Assembly (NCBI GenBank): GCA_937975765.1
Contig: CALJUR010000012.1
Span: 1-19,222, forward strand
Reading direction: 5' to 3'
Source of the DNA: an uncultured Myxococcales bacterium
GTDB taxonomy: Bacteria > Myxococcota_A > UBA9042 > DTJE01
DNA length: 19,222 nucleotides
Shown here: one piece after another, positions 1-7,939 of the stretch
Layout: the number at the start of each line of letters is the position of its first letter
How positions within the stretch are numbered: position 1 is the first letter of the stretch
The notes under the pieces: model-generated
Told to the model about the DNA's origin: nothing
The model's database searches: none
What the model saw: the letters and a program-made list of their open reading frames with translations, nothing else
Made by a program: the position numbers and the translations under genes

Positions 1-44
1 CACCGAGATCTACACTCTTTCCCTACACGACGCTCTTCCGATCT
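1..44 (+). other. Illumina universal adapter remnant (not genomic)
   Basis: All 44 bases match the 3' end of the standard 58-nt Illumina universal (P5/TruSeq) adapter, lacking only its first 14 nt, and the match ends exactly at the terminal CTTCCGATCT. Genomic sequence therefore begins at about base 45. This is untrimmed sequencing adapter carried into the assembly and has no biological meaning. Anything translated across it is artefactual. Confidence 0.98.
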
Positions 45-90
45 CCGCCCAGGGCATCCGGTAGATGGCCGGGGATCTCGGATCCGGGAA

Positions 91-112
91 GGCGGGGGAC
101 GGGGCCCCCGCC
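91..112 (-). terminator. hairpin directly after the macroglobulin stop codon
   Basis: A perfect 8-bp G+C stem (GGCGGGGG at 91-98 pairing with CCCCCGCC at 105-112) encloses a 6-nt loop and abuts the TAG stop of the minus-strand macroglobulin gene. No U-rich tract follows on the minus strand, so it is a weak intrinsic terminator at best. It may instead protect the mRNA 3' end. Function is inferred from position only. Confidence 0.4.
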
Positions 113-3100
113 CTACATGCTCGCGCCCCCCACGACCAGCCGGTCGCCGGCCGAGTAGGCGCTGAACTCGGGGGCGTACATCGGCTGCACCGTGGCGGGC
201 GCGACCTTGAACGTGCCCGCCATCGTCGCGCGCAGCCGGTGCTTGAACGTGAACTCGCCCTGCGGCAGCCACTCGAAGAAGAAGTTCTGGCCCGAGTCGC
301 GGACCTCCTCGTAGTAGCCCAAACCCAGGTCCCACCGGTACCGCGACGTCACGTTCACCGGCTCGAAGCCTGCCCCGCGCGGGTCCCGCAGGTGCACGTA
401 CTCGACCGGGTGCTTCGACGACAGCGACAGGTGCACCTCGACCTCGTCGCCCACCGCCAGCAGTTCCCCGTCCCGCAGCGGCCGCAGCACGACCTCCCTG
501 CCTTGCGACTCGCGCCGGAACCACGTGCGCGTCACCGACAGGAAGTCCCCGCGCGCCTCGGGCGGCAGCCGGTCGGTCGCGAAGTGCCACGTGGCCGACG
601 CGAACTTCAGCCCCTTCGTCTTCGAGGACACCGTGATCGTCGCGTCGCGCCGAGGGTCCACCTTCTCGCCGGGGATCACGACCTGGTTCTTCTTCCCGGT
701 GTACCGGTCCGGTTCGAACGTGAACGTCGTCGTCTGCCCGCCGGCCTGCACCGTCGCGTCCTCGACGACGCCCAGCCGTTCCGTCGCGCGCAGGTACTTC
801 GCCAGCGAGTACACGACCTCGGCCGTGGCCCGCGTGGACTTCCAGTGGTTCAGTTTCTTGTTCAGGAACAGCCACAGCACCATGCCGTCGATCTTCGGGT
901 CCTGCGGCGACAGTTCCATCGACGTGCGCAGGGCGAAGGCGTGCGTCTCGATGGTGTCGTTGTACCACAGCCAGGACCGGTCCTCCTGGGCCCAGAAGGT
1001 GCCCTGATCGTCGGCCGTCTTCGCCGAGTCCATCACGCTGTCCCACACCAGCCGGGCGTCCTTGTCGCGGCCCGCCCGGTGCAGCGTCAGCGCCAGGTAG
1101 CCCTTCAGGTAAGGCGAGTGCGCCTTCCAGTGCCGGAAGCCGAAGTCCAGCATCGACTTCCGTTCATCCGCCGTGAACACCTTCCCGGTCCAGGACTCGT
1201 CCGGGTAGTTCGACAGCACGTAGCCCAGGAATGTCACGAACTCCCAGCCGGCGTCGTGGGCCTTCATCCGGCGGACGATCTCGTCCACGTAGTGCCGGTG
1301 CAGGTACGCCCACGCCCGCACGATGACGTCGCGCGGCACGTCCACGCCGAACTCCAGCGCCTTGCTGAACCCGTACACCACGTAAAGCGTCATGTACGGC
1401 GACGGCGGACCGCCCGGGAACCACGGGAAGCCGCCCGACGAGGTCTGCGCCTTCTTCAGTTTCTCCAGCGCGCCGTCCCGGTTCGCCTTCGCGATGCGCG
1501 GGTCCAGCACGTTGACCAGGTCGTCCGGTTCGGCCCCCCCGCCCCTCGACTCGACCAGCCAGGGCGTCTCCTCCAGCGCCATCTTGCGGTTCGGGTCGGG
1601 CGCGTCGAACGTCTCGAACTGCGTTTCGCGCCGCGCCATCTGTTCCGCCATCCTCGCGACGGCCGGGTAGCGGTCGAACATCGACGTCAGGATGCCCGTG
1701 GACAGGAACCGGTTCAGGGTCTGCTCGCTGCACTCGTACGGGTAGTGGACCAGGTACGGCAGCGCGGACAGCACCGAGTAGAACAACTGGGCATCGACCG
1801 TCACGACCATCTGCTCGGTCGCCAGCGTCGGGTCGTCGCCCTTCGCCAGGTCCGCGAAGGTCATCGTGCGCGTCGCGGCGTCCTTCAGCGTGACGAACCG
1901 CGACTGCACCAGGTGCATCCGGCCGGGCAGCACCGGCACGGGCCGCAGTTCCCCGTCGGACAGGTCGCCCGACGTCGCCACCACCTTGACCGCGACGGTC
2001 CCGACCTTGGCCGGCACCTTCAGTTTGAACGACACGTCCGTGCCGCCGTTCTCCGCCGCCGAGAAGGCGCGCCGCGCGTCCTTCGTAGACAGCCCGAAGT
2101 CCGCCAGCAGGCTGCGGTTCGTGGCCGGGTCGAACAGGTCCAGCGCCAGCGTGCCGGCCAGCGTCCGGTCGGAGGCGTTGTTCACGACCACCTTCAGGAA
2201 CGCCTGATCGCCCTCCCGGAAGAAGCGCGGCACGTACGGCCGCACCATCAGGTCCTTCACGCTGTGGGCCTCGCGGGTCGCGGTGCCCGACGCCAGGTCC
2301 CTCGTGACCGCGTGCACCCACACGTTCCAGGACGTGACCGAGTCCGGGACGGTGAAGGCGATGGAGGCGGTGCCGTCCTTCCCCGTCAGCAGGTGCGGCT
2401 GCCAGAAGGCGGTCTCCGAGAAGTCGCTGCGCAGTTCCACCGCCGCCTCGCCGCGTTCGCCGCCCTGGGCGACCGCGGCGTTCCTCGTCTGCCCGTCGAC
2501 CGGCTTGTCCGCCTCCTCGTCGGCGACGAGGCCGGCGGTGTCGCCCTTCGCGCCCATCGATGCGGCGGGCGCCTCGGCCATGGCGGACTCCATCATCATC
2601 GGCGCCGCGGACGGCAGCGCCATCTCGCGCATGGCCGCCGACTTCCGCAGCACGCCGCCGCCGTACCGCCGGCGCCCCGGCCCGCCGACCCCGTAGTCGT
2701 CGAAGAAGGCCAGCCGGTCGCCGGAGAAGGCCGGGAAACCGGGCGGCGGCCGGAAGCCGTCGCACCGGATCCACACGTTCGGGGCGGCGCCGAGGTTCGT
2801 GCGCAGCCGGTCCGCGCCGGCGCGCCAGGGGTACAGGCCCAGGGGGGACGGCGGGGCGTGCGGCGCGAAGACGTCCAGGCTGCGGTCGTACATGTAGGCC
2901 AGCAGTTCCGCGGCGGCGACGGCGGTGTCCTTCCCGCGCGGGCCGGTCACCTTGACCGTCCACTGTTCCCTGGTGCCCGGCCGCATCCGGTCCCGGAACG
3001 TCGCGAACTCGACCTTCAGTTCCTTGTCGTCCCACGGGACGACGATGGCCTGGTCCAGCCGGACCACCTGGTGGTCCCGCAGCACCGTCAGCGTCACCGT

Positions 3101-6100
3101 GAACCCGCCGCGGTCCGCCTCGCCGATCGGGAATTCCTGCACGGCCGGGGCGCCCGGCGGCAGCACGCGCGTCGCCACCACCTTCCCGGCGCGCCACACC
3201 TCCAGCAGGGCCGGCGTGTCGGCCAGCCCGGTGCGCGCCAGGACCCGCGCGGTCCCGCCGACCTGGACGCGCGATTGCTGGGCCTGGAGGAACGCCGCCA
3301 GCGGCACCGGCGCGTCGCGGTCCGCGACGACGAAGTCGCGGGTCGTCCGGTACGTCTCCCCGTGGGCGTCCACCGTTTCGTACTTCAGCCGCCAGGCCCC
3401 CGGGGCCAGCCGGGGCAGGGCGATCCGCGCCACGCCCTTCGCGTCGTGCGCCGTCACCCCGCGGGCCGCCTCGTCGCCGTCCGGCCACGCCTGCATCGTC
3501 CGGGCCACGTCATAGTCCGGCGCCCACCGCGGCCGCGCCCGGTCGCCGTCCGTGCGGTAGCCCGCTTCTGCCTGGCCGCGATCGGGCAACGGCACGTCCG
3601 CGGGCAGTTGCGCCGCCTCGGGTCCCGCGATGCGCACCACCTGCCACGTCCCCGAACCCGGCGCCGGCGCCCCGTCCAGGTCCCGGCGCGTCACTTCCAC
3701 CGTCGCCGTGTCCTTCGCCTGCACGAAGCCGCGGTCCAGCACCAGGGAGGCCTCGACGGCCGTGAACCCCAGCCGGAACCCCCGGTCGGCCGACCGCGTC
3801 TCGCCGCCCTCGTCCGTCACGTCCGCCACGACCCGGTACCGGTAGGTCAGGCCCGGGTCCGACGAGCCCAGCCGCTCGTCGGCGGCCGGCGTGAAGTCGA
3901 TGGTGAACTGCCCCTCGGGCGACAGCGTCGTCGTCCCGGACGCCACCACCTGCGCGCGGTCGGCACCCGCGGGCCGCCACCACCACCACCACGGGAACTG
4001 CGGTTCGCGCGTGACCTTCCACGCCACCTTCCCCGCCGGGACGGGCAGGCCGAAGTAGTACCGGGCCTCGCCCTTCAGCGTCGCCGGGCGGTTCAGGCGC
4101 AGCGGCGTTTCCGCGTCCAGCAGCCTCGCCTCGAAGGTCGGGCGCTTGTACTCCTCGACCCGCACCATCGCGAACCCGTTCATGCTGGTGTGCAGGGACC
4201 ACTGCCCCAGCAGGCGCCCCGCCGGCAGCACCATCTCGCCGGACGCGGTGCCGTGGGCGTTCGTGACCAGGTCCACGCTGGCCACCGGCCGCCCGTTCGC
4301 GTCGTTCAGCGTCACCTGCACCGGCTGCCGCGGCAGCGTGCGGTACTTGCCCTGCGACGCCCGCCCGCCGTACGCGACCACCTTGAACAGCAGCTTCTGG
4401 CCCGGCCGGTACACGCTGCGGTCCGTGTAGACCAGCGACGACTCGACGTCGAGATCCTGGTGCTGCCGGTCCGGGTACAGGAAGGCCGGGTCCACCGCGA
4501 CGTCGTGGTCCTTCTTCGCCATCAGGAAGTGGGACCGCGCATCCGGCTGGCCGACGTCCTCGAACACGACCACGCCGTCGGCGCCCGTGCGCAGCGTCTT
4601 CACGGGGCGATGCTTCTCGCGCCAGTCGTGCCGGTACAGCGTGACGTCCGCGCCTTCCACGGGCCGGCCCGTCGCGCCCGACGCCACCCGCACCGTCACG
4701 GTCGGGCCGTCCACGCGCGGCATCAGCACCAGGTCGCCCGCGGTCATCAGCAGCGCGGTCTTGACGTTGTCGGCGTCCCCGAATCCCGGGCGGGCCGAGG
4801 CCACGACCACCCAGAACCCGTCGTGCGGCAGCGGGGGCGTCACGTACGTCCGGTGGTCCCGAAGGTCCGGCGTCGGCGGCAGTTCAGTCGTCCATGCCGC
4901 CTCGGGCTTCCGTTCGCGCATCAGGCGTTCCAGGTCCTGGTTGTCGGGCAGGATCGAATAGTCGTCCGCGGCGGCCACGAACTTCTCGATGTCGACCGAC
5001 CAGGCGCGGAAGTGCACCGCGGGCAGGTTCCGGTGGTTCACCGCGAACGAGGGCCGCCCGCGCGCGTCCGCCGCCATGCCCTCCAGGCCGCAGGACGGCG
5101 CCTCCAGTTGCGCCGCGATCGATGCGCACCGCAGGCCGCCGGGACTGCCCGGGAAGGCCTTCGCGCCTTCCGCAGCCACGTCGCGCGCCTGCACCCGCGC
5201 GCCCGGTTCGTCCCGCTGGCGCAGGCATTCCGCCTCCTGGGCCTTCGCCATCGACCACCACGGCCAGTCGGCCACCGCCGCGGCGCGCGCCCGGAGGTCC
5301 TGAAGGATCCGGTCCTTGTCCGCGGTCTCTTCGAAGTGGCCGTCCAGCCGGCGCAGGCGCTCCAGCCGCGCCTCCAGGGCCGCCTCGGGCCGATCGTTCG
5401 CCGCGTGCCACGACTCCAGGTCGGCCAGCGCCGCCACGGCCGCCGCCAGCGGGTGCGTCCCGGAGGCCGTCGCGTCATCCGTCGCGGGCCCGTCCGCGGC
5501 CAGCAGCGCATCCAGGTCCAGCCGGAACACCTCGTTGGACTGTTCCGGCGTCCAGCCCGACGAGTCGTCCAGCGCCTGCACCCGCAGGTACGTCACCGCG
5601 TCGCGCAGCGTCGGCCGGATGCCCTTCGGGAAGTCGTTCGGGTGCAGGTACTCGCCCAGGTACGCCGCCGGGTGCGCGCCCAGCGCCTCGCGCCGCGACC
5701 ACGCCTCGCCGAACGCCGCCAGCGCCTCGGCCCGGATCTGGTCGGCCGTCCACGCCTTCAGGTCGATCGGGCCCGTCGTCGCGACCTTCTCGCGCCGGCG
5801 GATCTCCCAGCCGTAGCCGTCCAGGTACTGTTCCAGCGTCGCCGCGTAGTACAGGCCCAGCACGGACCTTGCGATCGGGTCGTCCGGCCAGGGCGTGTCC
5901 TTCAGGAACCGCACCGCCGTCTCCCAGCCGTGCAGCGCGCTGCGGGCCTGCACCGACCGCACCAGCCCGCGCACCCACTCCTCGGGCCGGTTGGCCTTGC
6001 GGGCGTCGGCCAGGATCCGTTCCGCCAGGTCGGCCGCCTCCTGGAACTTCTGCTCGTCCACCAGTTTGTCCCACGCCTTCCACGCGGGATCGCGCTTCGA

Positions 6101-6253
6101 CCCCCAGGTCTTCCCCGCCACGGCGCCCCCTTCCGGCCGCGCCACCGACACGTCGGGCGCGGACAGTTCGGCCGCCTGTCCCTGGGTACATCCCTGGAAC
6201 GCGACGGCAGCCAGCAGCCCGAACCCTAGCAGGAACCTGCGACACGCCTTCAT
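113..6253 (-). CDS. alpha-2-macroglobulin family lipoprotein with intact thioester motif
   Basis: The 2046-aa product is a bacterial alpha-2-macroglobulin, a periplasmic protease trap tethered to a membrane by lipid. The chosen ATG at 6253 follows GGAGGG with about 6 nt spacing and gives a signal peptide (MKACRRFLLG onward) ending at Cys22. The lipobox (FQGC) is atypical. The frame is open upstream to 6394, but that extension lacks a ribosome site and would bury the signal. In order there is a helical, TPR-like N-terminal part (about 25-350), an MG2-type YRPGQ motif at 615-619, five consecutive Trp at 755-759, a Met/Ala-rich segment (about 1208-1233) in the likely bait region, and a macroglobulin segment around 1270-1310. 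The thioester motif CSEQ is at 1508-1511, inside a helical thioester domain, followed by C-terminal beta domains. In this family the Cys-Gln thioester covalently captures attacking proteases. The frequent partner pbpC, if present, would lie beyond the contig end. Family assignment is secure; the target protease is unknown. Confidence 0.95.
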   Translation of the reverse strand: MKACRRFLLGFGLLAAVAFQGCTQGQAAELSAPDVSVARPEGGAVAGKTWGSKRDPAWKAWDKLVDEQKFQEAADLAERILADARKANRPEEWVRGLVRSVQARSALHGWETAVRFLKDTPWPDDPIARSVLGLYYAATLEQYLDGYGWEIRRREKVATTGPIDLKAWTADQIRAEALAAFGEAWSRREALGAHPAAYLGEYLHPNDFPKGIRPTLRDAVTYLRVQALDDSSGWTPEQSNEVFRLDLDALLAADGPATDDATASGTHPLAAAVAALADLESWHAANDRPEAALEARLERLRRLDGHFEETADKDRILQDLRARAAAVADWPWWSMAKAQEAECLRQRDEPGARVQARDVAAEGAKAFPGSPGGLRCASIAAQLEAPSCGLEGMAADARGRPSFAVNHRNLPAVHFRAWSVDIEKFVAAADDYSILPDNQDLERLMRERKPEAAWTTELPPTPDLRDHRTYVTPPLPHDGFWVVVASARPGFGDADNVKTALLMTAGDLVLMPRVDGPTVTVRVASGATGRPVEGADVTLYRHDWREKHRPVKTLRTGADGVVVFEDVGQPDARSHFLMAKKDHDVAVDPAFLYPDRQHQDLDVESSLVYTDRSVYRPGQKLLFKVVAYGGRASQGKYRTLPRQPVQVTLNDANGRPVASVDLVTNAHGTASGEMVLPAGRLLGQWSLHTSMNGFAMVRVEEYKRPTFEARLLDAETPLRLNRPATLKGEARYYFGLPVPAGKVAWKVTREPQFPWWWWWRPAGADRAQVVASGTTTLSPEGQFTIDFTPAADERLGSSDPGLTYRYRVVADVTDEGGETRSADRGFRLGFTAVEASLVLDRGFVQAKDTATVEVTRRDLDGAPAPGSGTWQVVRIAGPEAAQLPADVPLPDRGQAEAGYRTDGDRARPRWAPDYDVARTMQAWPDGDEAARGVTAHDAKGVARIALPRLAPGAWRLKYETVDAHGETYRTTRDFVVADRDAPVPLAAFLQAQQSRVQVGGTARVLARTGLADTPALLEVWRAGKVVATRVLPPGAPAVQEFPIGEADRGGFTVTLTVLRDHQVVRLDQAIVVPWDDKELKVEFATFRDRMRPGTREQWTVKVTGPRGKDTAVAAAELLAYMYDRSLDVFAPHAPPSPLGLYPWRAGADRLRTNLGAAPNVWIRCDGFRPPPGFPAFSGDRLAFFDDYGVGGPGRRRYGGGVLRKSAAMREMALPSAAPMMMESAMAEAPAASMGAKGDTAGLVADEEADKPVDGQTRNAAVAQGGERGEAAVELRSDFSETAFWQPHLLTGKDGTASIAFTVPDSVTSWNVWVHAVTRDLASGTATREAHSVKDLMVRPYVPRFFREGDQAFLKVVVNNASDRTLAGTLALDLFDPATNRSLLADFGLSTKDARRAFSAAENGGTDVSFKLKVPAKVGTVAVKVVATSGDLSDGELRPVPVLPGRMHLVQSRFVTLKDAATRTMTFADLAKGDDPTLATEQMVVTVDAQLFYSVLSALPYLVHYPYECSEQTLNRFLSTGILTSMFDRYPAVARMAEQMARRETQFETFDAPDPNRKMALEETPWLVESRGGGAEPDDLVNVLDPRIAKANRDGALEKLKKAQTSSGGFPWFPGGPPSPYMTLYVVYGFSKALEFGVDVPRDVIVRAWAYLHRHYVDEIVRRMKAHDAGWEFVTFLGYVLSNYPDESWTGKVFTADERKSMLDFGFRHWKAHSPYLKGYLALTLHRAGRDKDARLVWDSVMDSAKTADDQGTFWAQEDRSWLWYNDTIETHAFALRTSMELSPQDPKIDGMVLWLFLNKKLNHWKSTRATAEVVYSLAKYLRATERLGVVEDATVQAGGQTTTFTFEPDRYTGKKNQVVIPGEKVDPRRDATITVSSKTKGLKFASATWHFATDRLPPEARGDFLSVTRTWFRRESQGREVVLRPLRDGELLAVGDEVEVHLSLSSKHPVEYVHLRDPRGAGFEPVNVTSRYRWDLGLGYYEEVRDSGQNFFFEWLPQGEFTFKHRLRATMAGTFKVAPATVQPMYAPEFSAYSAGDRLVVGGASM

Positions 6254-6595
6254 GGAACCCTCCGCATCGAGGGGGGACACGATTTCCCGACTATACCCCA
6301 AGACCTTCCCGGGGCGGGCGCGGCACGCTACGGCGGCAGGCGCGGCGGCATTCCCGGCGTCGGTCGCGCCGCCACGGCTCCATGACACGGCCATCGATTC
6401 GTCATGGTTCGCGCACCCGTTCGACGGCGGGTCCCTGCCGGATCCCGAGTCGCCGCGGGAACTTCCCCGTCCCGGGACATCCTGCCGCCCGTCACGGAGC
6501 CGTCCGGAACATTTGCCGGGCTGTCACCGAGGCGCAACGCGAGGGCGTCACAGTCCGCATCGGGAGGGATGGAAGAACGCAAGCAGGAGGTTCAC
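6254..6595. promoter_or_regulatory. divergent intergenic region between macroglobulin and phosphate operon
   Basis: This 342-bp stretch should hold promoters for both divergent transcripts. On the minus strand TATAGT (6290-6295) is a plausible -10 for the macroglobulin gene about 37 bp from its ATG, but no good -35 accompanies it. A perfect inverted repeat CCATGAC/GTCATGG (6380-6386 and 6401-6407) has half-sites 21 bp apart, two helical turns. GTCAC recurs at 6491, 6523 and 6547 on the side nearer the porin. I looked for the classical Pho box (TGTCA direct repeats 11 bp apart) and did not find one with that spacing. No coding sequence is supported here. Confidence 0.5.
6585..6590 (+). promoter_or_regulatory. 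ribosome binding site deciding the porin start
   Basis: AGGAGG lies 5 nt before the GTG at 6596. The in-frame ATG at 6569 abuts its own purine tract with no spacing, and the one at 6404 has no site. The GTG also places a signal peptide exactly at the N-terminus. Confidence 0.8.
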
Positions 6596-7897
6596 GTGCG
6601 CAAGTCCTGGAACCACCCGATCCTGGCGATCCCGGTCATCGCGGTCCTGTCCTTCCCGATGGCGGCCCGGGCCGCACCCGACCCCGCGCCGCCGCCCGCA
6701 TCGCCCGCCCCCGCCGCCTCTCCGGCCGCCCCGCCGGACTCCGTGCCGCTGGCGAAGACCGCGGGAGGGCTGGCCGTCGGGCCGGGCGGCTTCCTGAAGA
6801 TCGGGCTGCTGCTGCAGGCCTGGTACCAGGTGAAGGACGTCCAGGACACCTACACCACTGCCGGCAAGACGAAGGCGACCTGGACGAACGGCTTCCGGCT
6901 GCGCCGCGCCGAGTTCCAGGTCAGGGGCGACCTGATGCCGAAGCGCCTCGCCTTCGGGCTGATGGTCGATCCCGCGAAACTGGCCGAGACCAAGGAGACC
7001 ACGGTCACGGTGGACGTACCGGTCCCGGACGGGCTGGTCGCGAAGGACGCGGACGGCTACCTGCTGGATCCCGGCGGCCAGCGGGTCCTGGACGCCGACG
7101 GCAAGCCCATGAAATCGCTGAAGGGGACGACGAAGGTCAAGCAGTCGGCCTCGACCTTCAGCATCCTGCAGGACTTCTGGGTCAGCGTGCTGACGGACTA
7201 CGCGGACCTCTCGGTCGGCCAGTTCAAGACCCCGATCTCGTGGGAGGGCTTCAACTCGTCCAGCGCCCTGCTGTTCGCCGAGCGGGCCTTGTCGTCCTCG
7301 TCCTTCGGCGACAAGCGCGACCTGGGCGTCAAGGTCGAGAAGCGCTTCAAGTACCTCTACTACAACCTGTCGCTGTTCAACGGCGCCGGGGCGAACACCT
7401 ACGAGTTCGACCACCGCAAGGACCTGGCCGTCCGCATCGAGGCCACCCCGGTGAAGGGGCTGATGATCGGCAGCGCCCTGCAGTCCACGCTTCGGCCCGC
7501 CGGCAGCCACAAGGACGCCAAGGACCGGTTCGAGGCGGACTTCCGGCTGGACATGCACGGGGTGATCGTCCAGGCCGAGTACCTGTACGCCCGCGACTGG
7601 GACGCGTCGCTGAAGAAGCTGGTGGACGGGCAGGGCGGGTACGCCGCCGTCGCATACAGCCCCGTGCCGGAATGGCAGGTCGCCCTTCGCGGCGGCATGC
7701 TGGACGAGGACGTGAAGGACCTGTCCCCGAAGACGCGCACCCGCGTGTGGGAGGCGGGCGGCGGCCTGCACTGGCTGCCCCTGGGCCACGGCGCGAACCT
7801 GAAACTGGACTACTCGTTCTTCAAGCCGGACCACGTCACCAGCACCCGCAAGGGCATGGAGCACCAGTTGATCCTGGCGGGGCAGGTCCGGATCTGA
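6596..7897 (+). CDS. phosphate-selective porin (OprO/OprP family)
   Basis: The 433-aa outer-membrane beta-barrel porin resembles the phosphate-selective porin O/P family, which passes phosphate or polyphosphate into the periplasm. It starts at GTG with a clear Sec signal peptide (RKSW, a hydrophobic stretch, then a site after AARA). A Pro/Ala-rich spacer of about 30 residues follows before the barrel begins near GGFLKIGLLLQAWYQ. Family-typical stretches include the FRLRRAEFQVRGDL strand, the GQFKTPISWEG segment and the FAERAL helix. The KRDLGV motif and alternating-residue strands lead to the C-terminus at GQVRI. It is the first gene of a phosphate operon, 42 bp before pstS, which strongly supports a phosphate role. 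Ion selectivity itself cannot be read from sequence, and substrates such as pyrophosphate remain possible. Confidence 0.88.
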   Translation: MRKSWNHPILAIPVIAVLSFPMAARAAPDPAPPPASPAPAASPAAPPDSVPLAKTAGGLAVGPGGFLKIGLLLQAWYQVKDVQDTYTTAGKTKATWTNGFRLRRAEFQVRGDLMPKRLAFGLMVDPAKLAETKETTVTVDVPVPDGLVAKDADGYLLDPGGQRVLDADGKPMKSLKGTTKVKQSASTFSILQDFWVSVLTDYADLSVGQFKTPISWEGFNSSSALLFAERALSSSSFGDKRDLGVKVEKRFKYLYYNLSLFNGAGANTYEFDHRKDLAVRIEATPVKGLMIGSALQSTLRPAGSHKDAKDRFEADFRLDMHGVIVQAEYLYARDWDASLKKLVDGQGGYAAVAYSPVPEWQVALRGGMLDEDVKDLSPKTRTRVWEAGGGLHWLPLGHGANLKLDYSFFKPDHVTSTRKGMEHQLILAGQVRI

Positions 7898-7910
7898 CGG
7901 AACGCGAGAC

Positions 7911-7926
7911 GCGCCCCTGCGGGCGC
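7911..7926 (+). other. small hairpin between porin and pstS
   Basis: GCGCCC and GGGCGC form a perfect 6-bp stem with a CTGC loop in the 42-bp gap, ending just before the pstS ribosome site. No U tract follows, so full termination is unlikely. Partial attenuation or mRNA processing that sets porin versus PstS levels is possible but unproven. Confidence 0.35.
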
Positions 7927-7939
7927 GAGGGAGGAGCAG

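Noticed and set aside
65..6229. Plus-strand open frame of 2054 codons opposite the macroglobulin gene
   Set aside because: Its translation is Arg/Pro/His-rich low-complexity sequence without domains. It exists because stop codons are rare antisense to a high-G+C gene.
6254..6394. N-terminal extension of the macroglobulin to ATG 6394
   Set aside because: No ribosome site, and it would place the signal peptide 47 residues inside the protein.
6485..6555. Classical Pho box before the porin
   Set aside because: GTCAC copies are 32 and 24 bp apart, not the 11-bp direct-repeat spacing.
6404..6595. Upstream starts of the porin at 6404 or 6569
   Set aside because: GTG 6596 has AGGAGG at proper spacing and starts directly at the signal peptide.
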